DNA of 64,000 nucleotides from Chthonomonadales bacterium. GTDB taxonomy: Bacteria > Armatimonadota > Chthonomonadetes > Chthonomonadales > CAJBBX01. Where the stretch lies: assembly GCA_020849275.1 (NCBI GenBank), contig JADLGO010000065.1:62001-126000 (forward strand), read 5' to 3'. The position numbers were made by a program, and so were the translations under genes. Below are positions 41,408 to 51,344 of the stretch, piece by piece; within the stretch, counting starts at the first letter, position 1, and every line of letters begins with the position of its first letter. Under the pieces are notes generated by a model. It was not told the DNA's origin. It was given only the letters and a program-made list of their open reading frames with translations, and did no database searches.

Positions 41408-41428
41408 CGTCGCCCTGCCGTGGCGACG
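41408..41428. terminator. Hairpin between hsp20 and lon
   Basis: CGTCGCC (41408-41414) and GGCGACG (41422-41428) pair perfectly with a seven-base loop, 14 bases after the hsp20 stop. No T-run. Confidence 0.4.
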
Positions 41429-41492
41429 GCCTGTCCGAGGGGGATCCGGCCGCCGATCTATGCCGCGCGCGACCACTGGTGAGGGGTCCATC

Positions 41493-43982
41493 ATGGTTGA
41501 CCAGCAAACGCCTCAGATAGGAAGCCCAATCGAGGGGATGGTCGAGGGGACCACCGCCATCCCGGAGGAGCTCAGCCTGCTTCCGCTTCGTGACTGGGTG
41601 ATGTTCCCGGTGCTCGTGACCCCGCTCGCGGTCGGGCGGGAGAGCTCGGTGCGATTGGTCAACGAGTCGCTGGTGGGCGGCAACCGCATCATCGGTGTGG
41701 TCGCCCTCAAGGACCCAAGCATCGAGAACCCGACGCTTGACGACATCTATCGAGTCGGCACGGCGGTTGCCATACGCATCATGGGGCAGCTCCCAGACGG
41801 CATCCGGCTGATCGTGCAGGGCCTCGCCCGAATTGAGATCCTCGAGGCCATCCAGACGACCCCCTATCTGCGGGTGCGCGTGCGGCGCATCGAGGAGCCG
41901 GTGATCGCGCCGGAAGAGGCGCTGGAGGTAGAGGCGCTCAAGCGCAGCATCGCCGACCTCTTCCAGCGGGCGGTGTCCCTCTCGCCAGATCTGCCGGAGG
42001 AGATGCACGCCTTCGCCACCAACGTCACGAACCCGCTCATCCTGACCGACCTAATCGCCGCGCAGATGCCGCGCTTCAGCGCCGCCGAGAAGCAGCGGCT
42101 GCTGGAGACCATTCCGGCGCGCGAGCGCATGCAAGCGCTCCTGGCGCTGCTCTCGCGCGAGGTGCAGGTGCTCGAGTTGGGCACCAAGCTTCAGTCGGAG
42201 GTCTCCAGCGAGCTTGGCAAGTCGCAGCGTGAGTACTACCTTCGCGAGCAGATGAAGGCGATCCAGCGCGAGCTTGGCGAGGGAGATGACCGGACCCGGG
42301 AGGTGCAGGAGCTCCGCGAGAAGATCGAGGGCGCGCACATGCCCGAGGAGGCCCAACGCGAGGCCAACCGGGAGCTCGACCGCCTGGAGCGGATGTCGCC
42401 CGGAGCGCCGGAGTACACGGTGGCGCGCACCTACATCGACTGGCTCGTTGCGCTGCCCTGGGGGGTCAGCACCGAGGACAACCTCGACATCGTCGCCGTC
42501 AAGGCGACGCTCGACACCGACCACTGGGGCCTGGAACGCGTGAAGGAGCGCATCCTCGAGTACCTATCGGTGCGAAAGTTCAAGCGCGACGGCGCCTTGC
42601 GGCAGCCGATCCTCTGCTTCGCGGGCCCTCCCGGGGTCGGCAAGACGTCGCTCGGCAGGTCGATCGCCCGTGCGCTCGGCCGCCGCTTCGTGCGCATCTC
42701 GCTCGGCGGCGTTCGCGATGAAGCCGAGATCCGTGGCCACCGCCGCACCTACATAGGCGCACTGCCAGGCCAGATCATCCAGGGCGTTCGGCGCGCGGGC
42801 TCCAACAACCCGATCTTCATGCTCGACGAGATCGACAAGGTCACCGCCGACTTCCGCGGCGACCCCTCGTCGGCGCTACTGGAGGTGCTGGACCCGGAGC
42901 AGAACAACTCGTTCCGCGACCACTATCTGGAGGTGCCGTTCGATCTGTCGCGCGTGCTCTTCATCACCACCGCGAACATGCTCGACACCATCCTCCCGCC
43001 GCTACGCGATCGCATGGAGATCATCGAGATCGCCGGCTACACGGAGGAGGAGAAGACGGCCATCGCCCAGCAGCACCTGGTGCCCAAGCAGGTGTCGGAG
43101 CACGGAATCGACGGGCGCGTCACCTTCACCACGGGGGCCCTGGCCGCCGTCATTCGCGGCTACACCCGCGAGGCCGGCGTGCGTAGCCTGGAGCGACAGA
43201 TCGCCGCCATCTGTCGCAAGGCGACCCGCTCGTTCGCCGAGGGGCGCGAGGAGCCGCTCACCGTCGAGCCGGAGAGCGTGGAGGAGTTCCTGGGGGCGCC
43301 CCGCTTCGAGCGCGAGGAGCTCGACGAGCGCCTGCGGCTGCCGGGCGTCGCCACGGGCGTCGTCTGGACGCCCGTTGGCGGCGATATCATCTTCATCGAG
43401 GCGACGGCGATGCCCAGCCCCGGGAACCGGCCCTCCCAACTTACGCTCACCGGGCAACTCGGCGACGTCATGCGTGAGTCGGCCCAGGCAGCGCTCTCAT
43501 ATGTTCGGAGCCGCGCGGACGCCATCGGCGCGCCGGCCGACTTCTACGAGCGGCACGACATCCACATCCACGTTCCGGCCGGCGCCATCCCGAAGGACGG
43601 GCCATCGGCGGGCATCACGATCGCCACCGCCCTGGCCTCGCTCTTCTCGGGGCGGCTCGTACGGCCGCGGCTGGCGATGACGGGAGAGATCACGTTGAGC
43701 GGCAAGGTGCTTCCGATCGGCGGGGTGAAGGAGAAGGTCCTCGCCGCGCGACGGGCCGGAATCACCACGATGGTGCTGCCGAAGCGCAATCGCAAGGACT
43801 TCCTGGAGGACATCCCGGACGAGGTCCGCGCCGAGATGCGTTTCGAGTTCGTGGAGGGGGCCGACGAGGTGCTCGATCTGGCGCTGGAGCCGGCGCTCGC
43901 ACGCGGCGAGCACGCCGGAGACGGCAACGGACGGCGCGGCGGCGCGCCGCGCTCACGCTCCGAGCAGCCCGCGTCCGGTTAA
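41493..43982 (+). CDS. lon: ATP-dependent protease Lon
   Basis: 829 residues with the full LonA order: N-terminal substrate domain (about 20-220, 'LPLRDWVMFPVLVTPLAVGR'), coiled linker, AAA+ module with Walker A 'GPPGVGKTS' (about 378-386) and Walker B 'IFMLDEIDK', and the C-terminal protease with Ser705 in 'KDGPSAG' and Lys748 in 'GGVKEKVL'. Degrades misfolded and regulatory proteins. The ATG at 41493 has GAGGGG upstream; an in-frame ATG at 41460 has none. No HAIR site was seen ahead of hsp20 or lon. Confidence 0.96.
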   Translation: MVDQQTPQIGSPIEGMVEGTTAIPEELSLLPLRDWVMFPVLVTPLAVGRESSVRLVNESLVGGNRIIGVVALKDPSIENPTLDDIYRVGTAVAIRIMGQLPDGIRLIVQGLARIEILEAIQTTPYLRVRVRRIEEPVIAPEEALEVEALKRSIADLFQRAVSLSPDLPEEMHAFATNVTNPLILTDLIAAQMPRFSAAEKQRLLETIPARERMQALLALLSREVQVLELGTKLQSEVSSELGKSQREYYLREQMKAIQRELGEGDDRTREVQELREKIEGAHMPEEAQREANRELDRLERMSPGAPEYTVARTYIDWLVALPWGVSTEDNLDIVAVKATLDTDHWGLERVKERILEYLSVRKFKRDGALRQPILCFAGPPGVGKTSLGRSIARALGRRFVRISLGGVRDEAEIRGHRRTYIGALPGQIIQGVRRAGSNNPIFMLDEIDKVTADFRGDPSSALLEVLDPEQNNSFRDHYLEVPFDLSRVLFITTANMLDTILPPLRDRMEIIEIAGYTEEEKTAIAQQHLVPKQVSEHGIDGRVTFTTGALAAVIRGYTREAGVRSLERQIAAICRKATRSFAEGREEPLTVEPESVEEFLGAPRFEREELDERLRLPGVATGVVWTPVGGDIIFIEATAMPSPGNRPSQLTLTGQLGDVMRESAQAALSYVRSRADAIGAPADFYERHDIHIHVPAGAIPKDGPSAGITIATALASLFSGRLVRPRLAMTGEITLSGKVLPIGGVKEKVLAARRAGITTMVLPKRNRKDFLEDIPDEVRAEMRFEFVEGADEVLDLALEPALARGEHAGDGNGRRGGAPRSRSEQPASG

Positions 43983-44120
43983 CACTCGCCGCCCGCCGCA
44001 TTCACCCAGCGCCCGCCCGGCACTCCGTGTCCGGCGGGTGCCGCCGTGCGCGGCTCGCCGTCCGCCGCTCGCGCATTGGAGCCCCCGGATCCCCTGAAGC
44101 GCGCGCCCGTCGGTGCCGAG

Positions 44121-44126
44121 TATAGC
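44121..44126 (+). promoter_or_regulatory. Possible -10 box for the HD-GYP gene
   Basis: TATAGC about 72 bases before the ATG at 44198, in the 215-base gap after lon. The -35 is not convincing. Confidence 0.3.
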
Positions 44127-44197
44127 ATGGGCGCGACGCGCCCGAGCCGCGGCCGACCGCACCGTCTCGCAGGCCGCGGGCGAGGTCATCTCAGCCG

Positions 44198-45250
44198 ATG
44201 CAGAACAGTCTGGCGCGGGTATACGAAACGCAAGCACCGCCGCAGAACGAGCGGAGCCTGGTTCGCACGCTCCTCGTTGACGACGATCCCGTGGTCGAGG
44301 AAGTGTTGACCTCCATCCTCGCGGACGAGGGCTACCGCGTTCAGTCGGTCCGGTCCGCGGCCGGCGCGCTTGCGCTCCTGGCACGTGAGCCGTTCGACGT
44401 GATGCTCGCGGACGTCTGCATGCCGGGAATGTCGGGCCTGGAGTTGCTGGAGCGCGCTCGTTCGATGTGGCCGGACATGCCGATCATCATCATCACCGGT
44501 CACGCCGACATGGAGATGGTGCGTCGGGCACTGGCCGCCGGAGCCAGCGACTTCGTTACGAAGCCGTGCAACGTGATCGAGCTCCCGGTGATCATGGAAC
44601 GCAACCTGACGCGCCACGCCATCAGCCAGCGGCACAACGCCCTGCACCGTCAGCAGCTCTACGTTTCCTATGAGGCCGTCCTCGACGCCCTGCTCTCCGC
44701 CCTGGACACGCGTGATACGGAGACGGAGGGGCACTCCGAGCGGGTCACCGCATACACGATGGTCCTGGCCGATCGCCTCCGGGTGCCATCGAGCGAGCTG
44801 TACCACATCGAGCGCGGCGCTCTACTCCACGACATTGGCAAGATAGGCGTGCCGGATCGCGTGCTGCACAAGCGAGGGCCGCTGGCGCCGGAGGAGTGGA
44901 TCGAGATGAAGAAGCATCCGGTGGTGGGCTACCGGATGTGCTCGCGCATCGACTTCCTCCAGGGCGCCGCGCTCACCGTCCTGCACCACCATGAGCGCTG
45001 GGACGGGAGCGGGTACCCGGACGGCCTGAAGGCCGATGAGATCCCGCTCGGGGCCCGCATCTTCTCGGTGGTCGACGCGTTCGACGCGATGACGACCGAT
45101 CGGCCCTATCGGGCCGCCATGCCCTTCGCCCAGGCCTGCCGGGAGTTGGCGGGCCACAGCGGCACGCAGTTCGACCCGGCGGTGGTCGACTGCTTCCTGC
45201 AGGTAGGCGCCGACTGCTGGAGCAGCCTGTCGGCCCAGATGGCGCGCTGA
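44198..45250 (+). CDS. Response regulator with HD-GYP domain
   Basis: 350 residues. The receiver domain has acidic 'VDDDP' (27-31), phospho-acceptor Asp72 in 'ADVCMPG' and Lys122 in 'TKPCN'. After a helical linker comes an HD-GYP domain with 'HDIGK' (211-215) and 'HHERWDGSGYPDGL' (264-277), the intact signature of active cyclic-di-GMP phosphodiesterases. It should lower cyclic-di-GMP when phosphorylated. No cognate kinase is adjacent. Confidence 0.93.
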   Translation: MQNSLARVYETQAPPQNERSLVRTLLVDDDPVVEEVLTSILADEGYRVQSVRSAAGALALLAREPFDVMLADVCMPGMSGLELLERARSMWPDMPIIIITGHADMEMVRRALAAGASDFVTKPCNVIELPVIMERNLTRHAISQRHNALHRQQLYVSYEAVLDALLSALDTRDTETEGHSERVTAYTMVLADRLRVPSSELYHIERGALLHDIGKIGVPDRVLHKRGPLAPEEWIEMKKHPVVGYRMCSRIDFLQGAALTVLHHHERWDGSGYPDGLKADEIPLGARIFSVVDAFDAMTTDRPYRAAMPFAQACRELAGHSGTQFDPAVVDCFLQVGADCWSSLSAQMAR

Positions 45251-45278
45251 GAGGCGGCGCCCGGGGGCGCCGCCTCTC
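45249..45278. terminator. Bidirectional hairpin, HD-GYP gene/cysK
   Basis: Arms of up to 14 bases (45249-45262 and 45265-45278) pair perfectly, beginning inside the HD-GYP stop codon and ending 18 bases before the convergent cysK stop. No T-run, but position and stability suit termination in both directions. Confidence 0.6.
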
Positions 45279-45295
45279 GCACACGCTCGGAGGCG

Positions 45296-46225
45296 TCAGG
45301 CCAGGTCGGCGTAGGTGGGCGTGGAGAGGTAGCGCTCGCCCGTCGAGGGCAGCACCACCACGATCAGCTTGCCCTCGCTCTCGGGCCGCTTCGCCACCTG
45401 CACCGCCGCCCAGGTCGCCGCGCCGGAGGAGATGCCCGCAAGGATGCCCTCCTCGCGCGCCAGGCGTCGCGTCATGTCGATGGCGTCCTGGTTCTCCACC
45501 GTCACCACCTCGTCGACGACCTCCTGGTGCAGGTTCTTCGGGATGAATCCGGTGCCGATTCCCTGGATGGGATGGGGGCCTTTGGGCTTGCCGGAGAGCA
45601 CGGCCGAAGCCGCCGGCTCCACCGCGACACAGCGAAACCCGGGCTTGCGCGGCTTGATCCCCTCGCCGACTCCGGTGAGCGTGCCGCCTGTGCCGACGCC
45701 GCCGACGAAGATGTCCACCTTTCCGTCCGTGTCGCGCCAGATCTCCTCGGCGGTGGTGAGGCGGTGAATCTCGGGGTTGGCGGGGTTCTCAAACTGCTGC
45801 GGCACGAAGTAGCGCGGGTCCGCCCTGGCCATCTCCTCGGCCTTCCGGATGGCGGTCGGCATCCCCTCGGCGCCAGGCGTCAGCACGAGATCGGCGCCGA
45901 GGGCCTTGAGCAGCGCGCGCCGCTCCAGCGAGGCCGTGTCCGGCATGATCAGGGTGCACCGGTACCCTCTGGCGGCGCACACGAAGGCCAGCGCGATGCC
46001 GGTGTTGCCGCTAGTGGGCTCCAGGATGACCGTGTTCGGCTTGATCTTGCCCTCGCGCTCCGCGGCCTCGATCATCGACACGCCGATCCGGTCCTTGACG
46101 CTTCCAAGGGGGTTGAAGTACTCCAGTTTGGCGGCGACGGTGGCGCGAGCGCCATCCGTCACGCGGTTCAGTCGGACGAGCGGAGTGTTCCCGACCAGTT
46201 TGGTGACATCGTCTGCAATACGCAT
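45296..46225 (-). CDS. cysK: Cysteine synthase
   Basis: 309 residues. Makes cysteine from O-acetylserine and sulfide with PLP. The PLP lysine is Lys44 in '[11 protein letters not shown]'; 'PTSGNTG' binds the substrate carboxylate, '[10 protein letters not shown]' holds the PLP phosphate, and 'GISSGAA' closes the site. The start at 46225 has GGAGAG upstream. It lies 53 bases after an Rrf2-family regulator gene on the same strand, which probably controls it. Confidence 0.95.
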   Translation of the reverse strand: MRIADDVTKLVGNTPLVRLNRVTDGARATVAAKLEYFNPLGSVKDRIGVSMIEAAEREGKIKPNTVILEPTSGNTGIALAFVCAARGYRCTLIMPDTASLERRALLKALGADLVLTPGAEGMPTAIRKAEEMARADPRYFVPQQFENPANPEIHRLTTAEEIWRDTDGKVDIFVGGVGTGGTLTGVGEGIKPRKPGFRCVAVEPAASAVLSGKPKGPHPIQGIGTGFIPKNLHQEVVDEVVTVENQDAIDMTRRLAREEGILAGISSGAATWAAVQVAKRPESEGKLIVVVLPSTGERYLSTPTYADLA

Positions 46226-46278
46226 CGTGTGGCTCTCCGTCGAAGGTGCTAGATCATGCGCGGCCGCCAGGGGCCGCC

Positions 46279-46728
46279 TCAGATCCCCGGCATGATGCTG
46301 TACGAGTCGTCGAGACGCTGCTTCTGGGTGACGAGGTCCGCGAGCGTGGTTTCTCGCAGAAGGCGGCACAGCTCGGCTTCGGCCCTCTCCGCGTACTGAC
46401 GGACCACGTAGGCGGTGCTGCTGGTCGCCGGGTCCGTCGATCCGATGGAGGGGCTCGCCAGCAGGTCGGTGCCGGCGACGGCGCGCACGACGTCGGCGAC
46501 CGTGATGCGGCTTGCACCGCGCGCCAGCGTGTACCCTCCGCCCGCGCCCCGAATGCTGCGAACGATGCCCTCGCGCTTCAGCACGGCCAGGATCTGGTCC
46601 AGGTAGGGCCCGCGGATGTCCTGCCGGGCGGCGATCTCGCGGCTCTGGCAGGCGATGTGGGCCGGCTGCATGGCCAGGTCCAGCACGGCACGCAGGGCGT
46701 AGTCGAGCTTGGCGCTGAAGAGCGGCAT
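46279..46728 (-). CDS. Rrf2-family transcriptional regulator (CymR-like)
   Basis: 149 residues. The winged helix has '[12 protein letters not shown]', '[20 protein letters not shown]' and '[17 protein letters not shown]', as in Rrf2/IscR/CymR. Only one cysteine lies in the C-terminal half ('AELCRLL'), so the three-Cys Fe-S site of IscR is absent. Linkage with cysK suggests a CymR-like cysteine regulator, which in Bacillus acts together with CysK; the role here is inference. Confidence 0.88.
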   Translation of the reverse strand: MPLFSAKLDYALRAVLDLAMQPAHIACQSREIAARQDIRGPYLDQILAVLKREGIVRSIRGAGGGYTLARGASRITVADVVRAVAGTDLLASPSIGSTDPATSSTAYVVRQYAERAEAELCRLLRETTLADLVTQKQRLDDSYSIMPGI

Positions 46729-46779
46729 CGTGTCCTCCGGGCGGCAGCCATGCAGCCGCGGGTCATTGTTGACTATTCC

Positions 46780-46808
46780 AGTTTACTTTTATATCGGCGG
46801 TATGTCAA
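46780..46808 (-). promoter_or_regulatory. rrf2-cysK promoter with AT-rich operator-like region
   Basis: Minus-strand -35 TTGACA (46803-46808), 17-base spacer, -10 TAAACT (46780-46785). The stretch 46766-46796 is strikingly AT-rich for this genome, as expected of Rrf2-family sites. The -35 lies inside the end of the preceding gene. Confidence 0.7.
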
Positions 46809-47595
46809 CGCCATCCATCCGGATCGGGTCCCACTCGTGCGGCCCCTCTCTGGCCGCCGAGGCGTTGTGCGCCCGCAGCAGCGGCATCACGTCCGCGTTG
46901 CCATCCACCGTGATCGCCCCGTCCGCCACGGTGAACGCCGTCACTCGGAGCGGGAACGGGAGGGCGCCGAAGTCGAATCCGGCGTCGAGCCGGCGCGCCA
47001 GCCAGGCCAGCACCCCGGCGGGGAGCGGAACCGGCACACCGGCCACGCTCATGCGCCTCGGGTCGAACTCGAGCCGCGTCGGCCCGGCCAGGCGCGGCGC
47101 CACCGTTGCTCGGAACGGCACGCGGCCGCCAAGAACCGCGTAGGTGGCCGAGATGCGGAGGGCGCCGTTGCGCAGCTCGACGCGCTCCACGCGAGCCGCT
47201 GCGTCGGAGCCATCCTCGGCACTCCGCAGGTAGGCGTTCAGATCGGCCTCCCGCACCACGGCGCGGAACGATGTAGGACCGATCGATCGAACGCGCGAGG
47301 AGCCAACGTCTACGTCGACGTCGCGCATCTCGATCTCCAGGGTGTCGAGGACCAGGTTCTGGCCCATCCCGACGCGCTCGCCCTCGATGCTCACGCGCCC
47401 GATCCGGCCGCGTACCGTGCGTTCCGCCGGGTTGTCGACGTGGGCGCGCCAGGCACGCGCCGGGCCCACGTAGCGCGACAGGGCGTCGCGGATTCGACGC
47501 TCGGCGGCGCGGTTTATGGGGCGCGTGCAGCCAACGGTCAGCATGGCCGCGGCGATCGCGCAGGCCGCGATCGCCGCGGCGGTTCGCCCTCGCAT
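46789..47595 (-). CDS. DUF2993-like lipoprotein
   Basis: 268 residues. A lipoprotein signal ends in 'LTVGC' (Cys23). The body resembles DUF2993 (LmeA-like) proteins, elongated beta structures that bind lipids: 'GRIGRVSIEGERVGMGQNLV', 'READLNAYLR', 'GALRISATY' and the closing 'VTAFTVADGAITVDGNAD'. It may handle envelope lipids. Its 3' end contains the next promoter. The start is divergent from the GH65-like gene. Confidence 0.72.
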   Translation of the reverse strand: MRGRTAAAIAACAIAAAMLTVGCTRPINRAAERRIRDALSRYVGPARAWRAHVDNPAERTVRGRIGRVSIEGERVGMGQNLVLDTLEIEMRDVDVDVGSSRVRSIGPTSFRAVVREADLNAYLRSAEDGSDAAARVERVELRNGALRISATYAVLGGRVPFRATVAPRLAGPTRLEFDPRRMSVAGVPVPLPAGVLAWLARRLDAGFDFGALPFPLRVTAFTVADGAITVDGNADVMPLLRAHNASAAREGPHEWDPIRMDGVDIPPI

Positions 47596-47663
47596 ATCGT
47601 TCCCCCTCGCATGCCTGACCGAGGTCGCAGGAATCGGCGACCGCCCCGGCCAAGGAGTTCAGG

Positions 47664-49916
47664 ATGATACCTCGCCACGCGGTCGCAGGGTTCCGCCGCG
47701 CAGCGCTACCCGCGTGCGCGGCGGCCTGTGTCCTCGTCGCCGCCACCGTAGGGTGCGACTCGCGCTCGCGCGGTCCCGGCAGACCTCGGGCGCCCACGGT
47801 GGCCCGCAATGTGAGTACGGACCCCTGGGTCCTCGCGACAACGGGCACGGCCGGGCACACGGGCGGCTACCTGGGCAATGGCTTCCTGGGCATGCGGTTC
47901 GGACCGTCCGGCACTGCCGAGAGCCCGGATGGGCGCTGCCCGAGCGGCGCGCCGGACCGGTTGAGCCACGCGCTCGAGTGCTACGCCGCCGGACTCTACG
48001 TCTCCGAGCAACTTCAGGCGACCCCCAACTGGGCGCGCCTGCACGTCGCGACGGAGGATGGCCCGCTACTCCCGGGCCGCGCGCCGGTCGCCGCCTACCG
48101 CCAGGAACTGGACCTTGCGCGCTGCGAGCTACGTACCTCGTACCGTTGGCCTCGCGGGCCGTTGCCGTTCGATGTGGCGGTGGTTGCGCGCGTCCATCGC
48201 GACGTGCCGAACCTCGCGACGATCTGGCTGCGGGTGATGCCGCGTGCCGACGGCCTTCTGCGCGTTGAGGGGCCGCTCGAGGGCGCCGCCGAGGGCTGCG
48301 GCGACGGTGGCGCGCTCGAGTGTACGTCGGTGCGGGAGATGGATCTCGCGCCCGGAACGCCCTTTCGCTCTATCGCGGTGGCCCAGCGCATCGAGGTCGC
48401 CGGCGCGAGCCTGGAGCAGGCCGATGCGGTCGCCGGGTCCGTTGCGCTCCGCGTGCGGGCCGGTCGGCCCGTCACCGTGGTGAAGTGGGTGACCGTGACG
48501 CTCGACCGCGGCGCGCCGTCGCAGGCCGCGCGCCGCGCGTGGAGTCGGTTGCGCGCGCTGCGACGGTCGGGGCTGGAGGCCCGCGTCGCGGCGCATCGCG
48601 CGGCGTGGAGCCGGCTGTGGCGCAGCGACGTCCGCATCGAGGGCGACCCGGGCGCGCAGCACGTGGTGCGCGCTGCGCTCTTCTACCTGCTGTGCAGCGT
48701 TCGACAGGGTGCGGCCTGGAGCCTGCCTCCGATGGGTCTCTCCGGCCTTCAGTGGCACGGGCACGTGTTCTGGGACGCCGACACCTGGATGCTGCCACCT
48801 CTCGCGGCGCTCCACCCCGAACTGTCTCTCGCGATCACCGACTATCGTTTCCGCACTCTCCCGGGCGCGCGAGCAAACGCGCGGCGGAGCGGGCACCCGG
48901 GCGCTGACTACGCCTGGGAGAGCGCCGTGACCGGCCGCGAGCTTGCGCCCCCCCAGTTCGCTGCAGGGCGGCACGTGACCGCGGACGTCGGGATCGCGCA
49001 GTGGCAGCAGTACCTCTACTCCGGCGACCTCTCCCGGCTGCGAGACCGCGGCTACCCGGTCCTTCGTGCAACGGCGGAGTTCTGGGCGAGCCGCGTCGCG
49101 CGCGATGCCGCGACCGGGCGGTACGAGGTGCGACGCGTCGGGTCCCCGGACGAGTCGGCCGGTGTCGTGGACAACGATACGTACACGAACGCGGCCGTCC
49201 GGGGCGACCTGCTATGTGCGGCCCGCGCCGCGCGCGCGCTGGGCATCCGGCCGCCGCCGAGCTGGGAGAGGATCGCCGCGCGCATCTGGCTGCCGTACAA
49301 CGCGCGGGCCGGGCGCTTCATGTCGAGTGGGCGGGGCGACCCGCAGCGCCACCGGCCGAAGCAGGCGGCCGCGGAGCTTCTGCTCTTCCCGCTGGAGATC
49401 GACGCCCCGTGGCGCGTGAAGGCGGCGACGCTGGCGTTCCACGGGAGCCGCGTGAGCAAGTTCGGGCCGGCGATGACGGCCTCGGCCTATGCCGTGGCGG
49501 CAGCCGACCTGGCCGCCGGCGCGCGCGCCGCGGGGCGGCCGGCCGGCGAGGCGCGGGCCTGGCGGGCGCGTGCCCTGGCCTACTGGCGCGAGAGCTACGA
49601 ACCGTTCGTGCGTGAGCCGTTCCTGGACTTCTCGGAGAAGCGCACGATGCTCAACACGACGTTCCTGACCGGTTGCGCTGGCGTGCTTTCCGGTGTCATC
49701 CACGGGTTCGGCGGGGTCCGCGTGGACGAGCAGGGGCTAACGGCGCGCCCGGTCCTGCCGGACGGCTGGACGCGCCTTAACATCACGGGACTGCATGGGG
49801 GCGGCCGTGCCTACACGCTCGACGCTCGGCGTGGCATGCCCGTCGTCCTGCGCCGCGTCGGTGGACCCGAGCGGCATGGCGGACGCGGCGGTTCCGTGAG
49901 CGATGGGGTAGACTGA
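47664..49916 (+). CDS. Glycoside hydrolase family 65-like lipoprotein
   Basis: 750 residues. A lipoprotein signal ends 'AATVGC' (Cys31). An N-terminal beta-sandwich (about 50-280) precedes an (alpha/alpha)6 barrel with 'GHVFWDADTWMLPPL', 'YAWESAVTGRE', 'DNDTYTNAAV' and 'KQAAAELLLFPLE', the landmarks of GH65 enzymes and of ATHL1-like glucosidases; the Glu of 'AWESAVTG' is in the usual general-acid position. Cell-surface hydrolysis of alpha-glucosides or disaccharides is likely; hydrolase versus phosphorylase is not settled. AAGGAG precedes the ATG. Confidence 0.85.
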   Translation: MIPRHAVAGFRRAALPACAAACVLVAATVGCDSRSRGPGRPRAPTVARNVSTDPWVLATTGTAGHTGGYLGNGFLGMRFGPSGTAESPDGRCPSGAPDRLSHALECYAAGLYVSEQLQATPNWARLHVATEDGPLLPGRAPVAAYRQELDLARCELRTSYRWPRGPLPFDVAVVARVHRDVPNLATIWLRVMPRADGLLRVEGPLEGAAEGCGDGGALECTSVREMDLAPGTPFRSIAVAQRIEVAGASLEQADAVAGSVALRVRAGRPVTVVKWVTVTLDRGAPSQAARRAWSRLRALRRSGLEARVAAHRAAWSRLWRSDVRIEGDPGAQHVVRAALFYLLCSVRQGAAWSLPPMGLSGLQWHGHVFWDADTWMLPPLAALHPELSLAITDYRFRTLPGARANARRSGHPGADYAWESAVTGRELAPPQFAAGRHVTADVGIAQWQQYLYSGDLSRLRDRGYPVLRATAEFWASRVARDAATGRYEVRRVGSPDESAGVVDNDTYTNAAVRGDLLCAARAARALGIRPPPSWERIAARIWLPYNARAGRFMSSGRGDPQRHRPKQAAAELLLFPLEIDAPWRVKAATLAFHGSRVSKFGPAMTASAYAVAAADLAAGARAAGRPAGEARAWRARALAYWRESYEPFVREPFLDFSEKRTMLNTTFLTGCAGVLSGVIHGFGGVRVDEQGLTARPVLPDGWTRLNITGLHGGGRAYTLDARRGMPVVLRRVGGPERHGGRGGSVSDGVD

Positions 49917-50015
49917 AGTCCGTCGGTAGGCGGTCGGTCGGAAGCGAGGCATGGCTGGCCGCGCGCGCCTCCGGGGACCTCGGTACGCGGCGCTCAGACA
50001 CAGGAGGGTACGCAG

Positions 50016-51206
50016 GTGCTAGTGGGGGTGCCGAAGGAGACATATCCTGGCGAGCGGCGCGTGGCGCTGGTGCCCGCGGCCGTGGGCCAGCTTGCGAAGG
50101 CCGGGCTGCAGGTGGCCCTCGAGCCCGGCGCGGGAGCCGGGGCCGGGTTTGCCGATGCGGAGTACACGGCGGCCGGGGCCGCGCTCATCGAGTCGCGGGC
50201 CGAGTTGTTCCGCGGCGCCCAGGCGATCGCCCAGGTGCGCGGCCTCGGCGCCGACCCCGAGGGCAGCGCGGCGGACCTGGGCTTGATGCGGGCGGGGCAG
50301 ATCGTCGTCGCGACGATGGACCCGCTCGCGCACCCCGAAACGCTCCGCGACGCCGCGCCGCGCGGCATCGCGGCCTTCGCCCTGGAGCTTCTGCCGCGCA
50401 TCACGCGGGCGCAATCGATGGACGTACTCTCGTCGCAGGCCAACCTGGCAGGCTACAAAGCCGTGCTCCTGGCGGCGGACGCGCTGCCCAAGATATTCCC
50501 GATGATGATGACCGCCGCCGGCACCCTCTCGCCGTCGCGAGTGCTCGTGATCGGCGCCGGCGTGGCCGGGCTTCAGGCCATCGCGACGGCCCGCCGGCTC
50601 GGCGCGGTGGTGAGCGCCTACGATGTCCGCCCGGCGGTCAAGGAGCAGGTGGAGAGCCTGGGCGCGCGTTTCGTGGAGCTTGCGCTGGAGGCCGGCGAGT
50701 CGCAGGACACGGGCGGCTACGCTCGCGCCATGGACGAGGCGTTCTACAAGCGACAGGCGGAGCTGATGGGCAAGGTCGTCGCCGAGAGCGACGTGGTGAT
50801 CACGACCGCCGCCGTGCCCGGTCAGGCCGCGCCGAAGCTCGTCGCGCGCGAGCACGTCGAGCGGATGCGGCCGGGGTCGGTCGTGGTCGATATCGCGGCC
50901 GAGCGCGGGGGCAACTGCGAGGTGACGCGGCCGGGCGAAACGGTGGTGCACCGTGGCGTCTCCGTAATCGGTCCTCTGAACCTTCCGTCCACGTTGGCCA
51001 ACCATGCCAGCCAGCTCTACGCCCGCAACGTCGCGACGTTCCTGGCGCACATCCTCAAGGACGGTGCGCTCAGACCGGCCGACGACGACCCGATCGCGCG
51101 CGAGACGCTGGTGGTCGCTGGCGGTGAGGTGGTGCATCCGCGCATCCGTGAACGGCTGGGCCTCGGCCCACTGCCCGAGCCGCCGGCGGCCGCGCCGGCG
51201 TCCTGA
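50016..51206 (+). CDS. pntAA: NAD(P) transhydrogenase alpha subunit, part 1
   Basis: 396 residues, the soluble NAD(H)-binding domain I. It starts 'VGVPKETYPGERRVALVPA'; 'RITRAQSMDVLSSQANLAGY' and the Rossmann 'VLVIGAGVAGLQAIATARRLGA' are diagnostic. The start is GTG at 50016 with CAGGAGGG upstream. With pntAB and pntB it forms the proton-translocating enzyme passing hydride from NADH to NADP+, supplying NADPH. Confidence 0.95.
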   Translation: MLVGVPKETYPGERRVALVPAAVGQLAKAGLQVALEPGAGAGAGFADAEYTAAGAALIESRAELFRGAQAIAQVRGLGADPEGSAADLGLMRAGQIVVATMDPLAHPETLRDAAPRGIAAFALELLPRITRAQSMDVLSSQANLAGYKAVLLAADALPKIFPMMMTAAGTLSPSRVLVIGAGVAGLQAIATARRLGAVVSAYDVRPAVKEQVESLGARFVELALEAGESQDTGGYARAMDEAFYKRQAELMGKVVAESDVVITTAAVPGQAAPKLVAREHVERMRPGSVVVDIAAERGGNCEVTRPGETVVHRGVSVIGPLNLPSTLANHASQLYARNVATFLAHILKDGALRPADDDPIARETLVVAGGEVVHPRIRERLGLGPLPEPPAAAPAS

Positions 51207-51344
51207 CGAGCCGTCGGTCCCTCCTGGATCTTCGCAACCGCGCCCGACGCGCCCGCGGGATTCGCGCCGATCCGCGGTTCGGTCATCATGCAGACGCCTG
51301 GAGGGCCGGCCTCCGCTCGCCGCACCCTCGTGGAGAAGACCGCC

